This document shows, piece after piece, positions 13,238 through 16,506 of a stretch of 16,506 nt of DNA; the stretch's first letter is position 1; each line of letters begins with the position of its first letter. Below the pieces are notes generated by a model. It worked only from the letters and a program-made list of their open reading frames with translations, did no database searches and had not been told where the DNA came from. A program made the position numbers and the translations under genes. Source of the stretch: Eubacterium sp. Lineage in GTDB: Bacteria; Bacillota; Clostridia; Lachnospirales; Lachnospiraceae. The stretch lies in contig JAILAS010000081.1 of NCBI GenBank assembly GCA_024681495.1, positions 1 to 16,506 on the forward strand, written 5' to 3'.

Positions 13238-15385
13238 CTATACGTAATAGTCCTCTTCTCCTTCGGCATAATCGCCGTCTGCAGCAGGCGCATCGCCGGA
13301 AGCTCCTACAGGTTCTTCGTCCGCAGGTGCGCTCGCATTTTCGTCGATCTTAAATACGTCGACGATATGCTCGAGCTCCTTGGCCGCATCTGCCACGCCC
13401 CTGCCCTGATCGTCGAGGGTGTGAACGTTATTGCTGACGGTCTCGGTAGTGGCATTAAGCTCCTGAGCCGTGGCCGCATTCTCCTCGGAGATAGCGGACA
13501 GGTTCGAAATAGAATCTGAGATACTGATAACGCCCTGGTCGAGTGCCCTGTTGGCCTCGGTAATTCCGTCGATGGCGTTGTTGACTCCGGTAATCTGCTC
13601 GGCGATTCCGCTGAAACTGCCGGCCGTCTCGTCGACGGACTCCATCTGCTTATCCACGAACTCCCTAACCTTGTCGCTCTGCTTAACTGCCGCCTCGGTG
13701 TTATATGTAAGATCTTCGAGCATCGCGTTAATCTGTTCTGCAGACTGCGATGACTGATCGGAGAGGTTTCTTATCTCATCGGCCACTACCGCGAAGCCCT
13801 TGCCGGCCTCGCCCGCCCTGGCTGCCTCGATGGAAGCGTTAAGGGAAAGGAGGTTCGTCTGAGCCGCGATGGACTTGATCATGTCGCTGGCCTCGGAAAT
13901 CTTATCCGCGGATGCAGAGATGTTGTCAATTCCCTTGAAAATGGCCTCGAACGCATCGACGGACCTGGAGGAAATCTCCTTAAGCTGGCCGACGGTCTGG
14001 ATACCGTTGTCCACGGACTCGCGAATCTGTGCGCTGGCCTCGGAGAGGGCCTCCGTGTTCTGCATGCTGCGCTGCATGATGTCGCTCACCTCGGACATCT
14101 GCATGGAGATGTTGGTCACATTCTCGGCCTGAGATGTGGCTGTGTTAGCCAGATCGCTGGCCGCCAGGTTGATGTGCTGGATGGAGCCGCTGGTCTCGTC
14201 TGTGTTCTCGCGCATATCTCCGCTGGCGTAAGAGAGGTCTATCGCCCTGCCCTTCAATGTGGTGACCGCTTCCCTCACAGCCTCCGTCAGCTTATATGCC
14301 GCCTTGGCAATCAGTCCTACCTCGTCCCTTCGGCCGTTGTACCTGTGGAGCTCCTCTGCCTTGGTAAGATCCAGAGTACCCAGCTCGGTGAGTACGCTCG
14401 TGATGTGCCTGATTTCCTTCGCGATGAGCTTGGCACTAATGATAACCACGATAACGCTGAATATCAGAACCAGAACAGCCATGATTATGATTCTGGTCCT
14501 CAAAGCGTTTACGCTGGCGTAAACCTCACTCTGAGAATCGTATACATAAACCGTCATGTCGAGGCTTTCTATGTACTGATATGCCAGAATGGTAGCCACG
14601 CCGTCCCTGTCAAATGTGGCTATTCCCTTTATGTTAGCTGCGGCATCTTCTGCAACGACCGCGTCGTTCTCGCTGATTTCCGCACCCTCTTCTTCGTCAT
14701 TGGGCGAGAATATGTAATTGCCCATTCCGTTACTGATCAGGTAAACCTGTGCATTCTCGTAACCGTCGAGGGCCATTCCGTAAATCGTATCCTGAAGCTG
14801 ATCCACGTAGCATCCGCCACCAACGAATCCCAGGATGTTTCCGGCGTCGTCATAAACAGCCGAATAGCACGCAGCCACGAGTATACCCGTCGATGACGCC
14901 AGGGTAACTCCCTTGAACCACACTCCGTCCTCCGACGCCGCGATTCCGTTGTCGAGTCCCGACCTGTCGTCGCCCTCGCCGTAGATCTGAGCTCCAACAG
15001 CCTCATGCTGCGAATGGCAGAGGAAAACGGTGTCCGCATCGCAGATGAAGAATCCCTCCATGGCGCTGTTAGTAGCCGCGTAGTTGTCCAACTCTGTCTG
15101 AACCGTCGCCTGAAGCTCTTTATCGTCCGGATTTTCTAAAAGCTCCCGGACAATTTCAAGGGAGCTAAAGGATTTAAAGTAACGTTTGTAATTGTTGAAG
15201 TATTGGTCGACGACTGTCGCTCGATCCGAAGCAATCTCCTGGAACCGATTGTTAATATCGGTCTCCGTGGAGCTCTCCACGCTTCTGACGACTATGACCC
15301 CCAGAACAGTCAAACCAATGACAAGGATAATACCTACGACCAGGCTGACCTTGGCCGCGATATTCAGACTTTTGAATTTCTTCAT
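13238..15385 (-). CDS. Methyl-accepting chemotaxis protein with Cache sensor
   Basis: A 715-residue transmembrane chemoreceptor. TM1 is at about 13-33, an extracytoplasmic dCache-like ligand domain at 35-295 (FFICDADTVFLCHSQ, YDDAGNILGFVGGGCYVDQL), TM2 at about 298-320, HAMP at 320-375, and the signalling coiled coil to about 680. The kinase-contact tip is IAAQTNLLSLNASIEAARAGE (506-526) followed by GKGFAVVADEIRNLSDQSSQS. A 35-residue acidic, Ala/Gly-rich tail ends EEDYYV; it lacks the NWETF-type CheR tether. GGGGAGG before the ATG at 15385 sets the start, and the longer frame to 15436 lacks such a site. It implies a motile host with a CheA/CheW system elsewhere. The ligand is unknown. Confidence 0.95.
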   Translation of the reverse strand: MKKFKSLNIAAKVSLVVGIILVIGLTVLGVIVVRSVESSTETDINNRFQEIASDRATVVDQYFNNYKRYFKSFSSLEIVRELLENPDDKELQATVQTELDNYAATNSAMEGFFICDADTVFLCHSQHEAVGAQIYGEGDDRSGLDNGIAASEDGVWFKGVTLASSTGILVAACYSAVYDDAGNILGFVGGGCYVDQLQDTIYGMALDGYENAQVYLISNGMGNYIFSPNDEEEGAEISENDAVVAEDAAANIKGIATFDRDGVATILAYQYIESLDMTVYVYDSQSEVYASVNALRTRIIIMAVLVLIFSVIVVIISAKLIAKEIRHITSVLTELGTLDLTKAEELHRYNGRRDEVGLIAKAAYKLTEAVREAVTTLKGRAIDLSYASGDMRENTDETSGSIQHINLAASDLANTATSQAENVTNISMQMSEVSDIMQRSMQNTEALSEASAQIRESVDNGIQTVGQLKEISSRSVDAFEAIFKGIDNISASADKISEASDMIKSIAAQTNLLSLNASIEAARAGEAGKGFAVVADEIRNLSDQSSQSAEQINAMLEDLTYNTEAAVKQSDKVREFVDKQMESVDETAGSFSGIAEQITGVNNAIDGITEANRALDQGVISISDSISNLSAISEENAATAQELNATTETVSNNVHTLDDQGRGVADAAKELEHIVDVFKIDENASAPADEEPVGASGDAPAADGDYAEGEEDYYV

Positions 15386-15426
15386 AACTACCTCCCCTTT
15401 CAAAAAGAATGAATTTCTTAATAAAA

Positions 15427-15455
15427 ATTTTAGCACCTTATTGTCTGTCTAACAA
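15427..15455 (-). promoter_or_regulatory. Promoter of the chemoreceptor gene
   Basis: On the minus strand TTGTTA (15455-15450), 17 bp, then TAAAAT (15432-15427), preceded by TGC as an extended -10. This is sigma-A type. I did not find a convincing motility-sigma (SigD/FliA) site nearby. Confidence 0.7.
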
Positions 15456-15509
15456 CAACAATTTTTTCGAAATTCGTACGCAATTGATGAAATTATTTTA
15501 TGGATGACT

Positions 15510-15551
15510 GACTTTTTGTTATGGATTATACTACGCACGTCATCAAAAGTC
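15510..15551. repeat. Inverted repeat around overlapping -10-like boxes, chemoreceptor/upp gap
   Basis: GACTTTTTG (15510-15518) faces CAAAAGTC (15544-15551). Between them TATACT (15527-15532, plus) overlaps TATAAT (15530-15525, minus). The 263-bp gap between the two genes otherwise holds only their promoters. Confidence 0.4.
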
Positions 15552-15579
15552 ATACATTTTTTACAGAACCATTCAAGTG

Positions 15580-15608
15580 TTGACGGGGCGAAGGAATCGT
15601 TTTATCCT
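15580..15608 (+). promoter_or_regulatory. Predicted promoter of upp
   Basis: TTGACG (15580-15585), 17 bp, then TATCCT (15603-15608) would give a leader of about 35 nt. The -10 is imperfect. The TATACT at 15527-15532 is an alternative with a longer leader. Confidence 0.5.
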
Positions 15609-15648
15609 ATTATGGAGCAATAAAAATTATCGATTTTTGGAGGTTAAA

Positions 15649-16287
15649 ATGGACAAATCGGACAATATTTTCATCATGGACCACCCGCTCATTCAGCATA
15701 AGATTTCCATGCTCAGAGATGAGAACACGGGAACGAACGAATTCCGCACGCTGGTATCGGAGATCGCTATGCTTATGGGATACGAGGCATTGCGAGACCT
15801 TCCCGTGGAAGACGTGGAGGTGAAGACCCCCATTGAGACCACCATGACGCCTATGATTTCCGGAAAAAAGATGGCCGTAGTTCCCATTCTCCGCGCCGGA
15901 CTCGGCATGGTTAACGGAATACTCGAGCTCGTGCCCACCGCTAAGGTCGGACACGTTGGACTCTACAGGGATCCCGAGACTCACGATCCCCACGAGTACT
16001 ACTGCAAGCTCCCCTCGCCTATCGAGCTTCGAACCATCCTGGTAGTGGATCCCATGCTCGCCACGGGCGGTTCCGGATGTGCGGCCCTCGATTTCATAAA
16101 GCAGCACGGCGGAAAGAAGATCAAGTTCATGTGCATTATCGCAGCCCCCGAGGGACTTAAGAGGCTCCACGAGGAGCATCCCGACGTACAGATTTACGTC
16201 GGACACCTCGACAGGGAGCTTAACGAAAACGCCTACATCTGCCCCGGCCTCGGCGACGCCGGCGACAGAATCTTCGGCACCAAGTAG
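15649..16287 (+). CDS. upp: Uracil phosphoribosyltransferase
   Basis: A 212-residue cytoplasmic salvage enzyme that joins uracil and PRPP to make UMP. Features are VVPILRAGLGMVNGIL (77-92), the PRPP loop VVDPMLATGGSG (132-143) and the uracil-binding C-terminal segment YICPGLGDAGDRIFGT (196-211). Length and motifs match the family closely. The frame runs back to a GTG at 15577, but that region is the promoter, and the ATG at 15649 follows TTGGAGG. It stands alone with its own promoter and terminator, divergent from the chemoreceptor. It would use the uracil imported by the UraA permease encoded 2.5 kb away. Confidence 0.98.
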   Translation: MDKSDNIFIMDHPLIQHKISMLRDENTGTNEFRTLVSEIAMLMGYEALRDLPVEDVEVKTPIETTMTPMISGKKMAVVPILRAGLGMVNGILELVPTAKVGHVGLYRDPETHDPHEYYCKLPSPIELRTILVVDPMLATGGSGCAALDFIKQHGGKKIKFMCIIAAPEGLKRLHEEHPDVQIYVGHLDRELNENAYICPGLGDAGDRIFGTK

Positions 16288-16314
16288 GATTCCAAAAAAT
16301 CAGGACATAGAAAT

Positions 16315-16345
16315 ACCCCCGAAAGCTAATGCCTTCGGGGGTTTT
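16315..16345 (+). terminator. Rho-independent terminator of upp
   Basis: ACCCCCGAA (16315-16323) pairs with TTCGGGGGT (16334-16342) around a 10-nt loop, followed by TTTTCTT. The other side reads TATTTCT on the minus strand, so it may also serve the convergent gene ending at 16369. Confidence 0.93.
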
Positions 16346-16368
16346 CTTATGTTACAGTCAGATATAAT

Positions 16369-16506
16369 CTAGTCAATTACCACGTCGGGATCGTAGCTGG
16401 CTGCGGGATTCATCTCCCAGCCATGATGATCCGTGTGGAGCAGATGATGAGACTTCTCGCCGCAGGGCTCCTTGAAGTACTCCTCGTATACCGTCTGAAC
16501 CTCGGG
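16369..16506 (-). CDS. C-terminal end of probable [FeFe]-hydrogenase (5' part beyond window)
   Basis: A frame open at the right edge gives the last 45 residues of a protein, beginning PEVQTVYEEYFKEPCGEKSH and ending YDPDVVID. The segment VYEEYFKEPCGEKSHHLLHT resembles the C-terminal small-subunit region (Fe_hyd_SSU) of [FeFe]-hydrogenases, where a short helix with 'ly.efl..p.s..sHelLHT' is conserved. Such enzymes make H2 from ferredoxin or NADH in fermentative Clostridia. The tail after LLHT (DHHGWEMNPAASYDPDVVID) differs from the usual ending (THY-x-R). No catalytic residues are inside the window, so the call rests on this short match. Confidence 0.6.
   Translation of the reverse strand, partial: PEVQTVYEEYFKEPCGEKSHHLLHTDHHGWEMNPAASYDPDVVID

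Noticed and set aside
15386..15560. Motility-sigma (SigD/FliA) promoter for the chemoreceptor
   Set aside because: A TAAA box exists, but no GCCGATAA-like partner lies at the right distance; the sigma-A match is much better.
15577..15648. GTG start extending Upp by 24 residues
   Set aside because: The stretch holds the promoter boxes, and a strong GGAGG lies before the ATG at 15649.

Overview
The window looks like an ordinary chromosomal segment of an anaerobic, motile Firmicute of class Clostridia, most likely a Lachnospiraceae member with fairly GC-rich coding sequence. The basis is the protein flavour, strong GGAGG-type ribosome binding sites, AT-rich intergenic regions with sigma-A promoters, an NADP-type glutamate dehydrogenase, a probable [FeFe]-hydrogenase end at the right edge and a large chemoreceptor. 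The species cannot be named from the sequence alone. I see no CRISPR array, tRNA, rRNA, insertion sequence or prophage.

Left part (1-3390): an orotate-phosphoribosyltransferase-like gene runs leftward off the edge. It is divergent from a LysR-type regulator (866-1768), which is followed in the same direction by gdhA (1933-3267). gdhA has a near-consensus promoter behind a repeat-rich operator-like region. Its 3' tail can fold into nested stems and ends in a strong terminator.

Central part (3446-13103): seven genes are read leftward with gaps of 76 bp or less. In transcription order they are uraA (uracil permease), a three-domain glycosyltransferase, a class I aminotransferase, hisC, a small multidrug-export-family membrane protein, hslO (Hsp33) and nadE (glutamine-dependent NAD synthetase). 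A good promoter and a GC-rich leader hairpin precede uraA. The aminotransferase and hisC overlap by 4 bp, hisC and the membrane gene are 1 bp apart, and the nadE ribosome binding site touches the hslO stop, so much of the run is probably translationally coupled. Two of the proteins (NadE and the glycosyltransferase) carry in-frame, repeat-built low-complexity inserts.

Right part (13238-16506): a transmembrane Cache/HAMP chemoreceptor (leftward) is divergent from upp (uracil phosphoribosyltransferase, rightward). upp ends in a clear terminator and faces the C-terminal end of a probable [FeFe]-hydrogenase.

Pyrimidine salvage is a loose theme: UraA imports uracil and Upp turns it into UMP, and an OPRT-like protein of uncertain activity lies at the other end. 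Nitrogen and redox metabolism (GdhA, NadE, Hsp33, the aminotransferases) is the other. I did not find a wholly new system. The most unusual items are the OPRT-like protein whose PRPP-loop acidic pair is replaced by Ala-Gly, the fused glycosyltransferase with an apparently inactive middle domain, the repeat inserts, and the structured flanks of gdhA.
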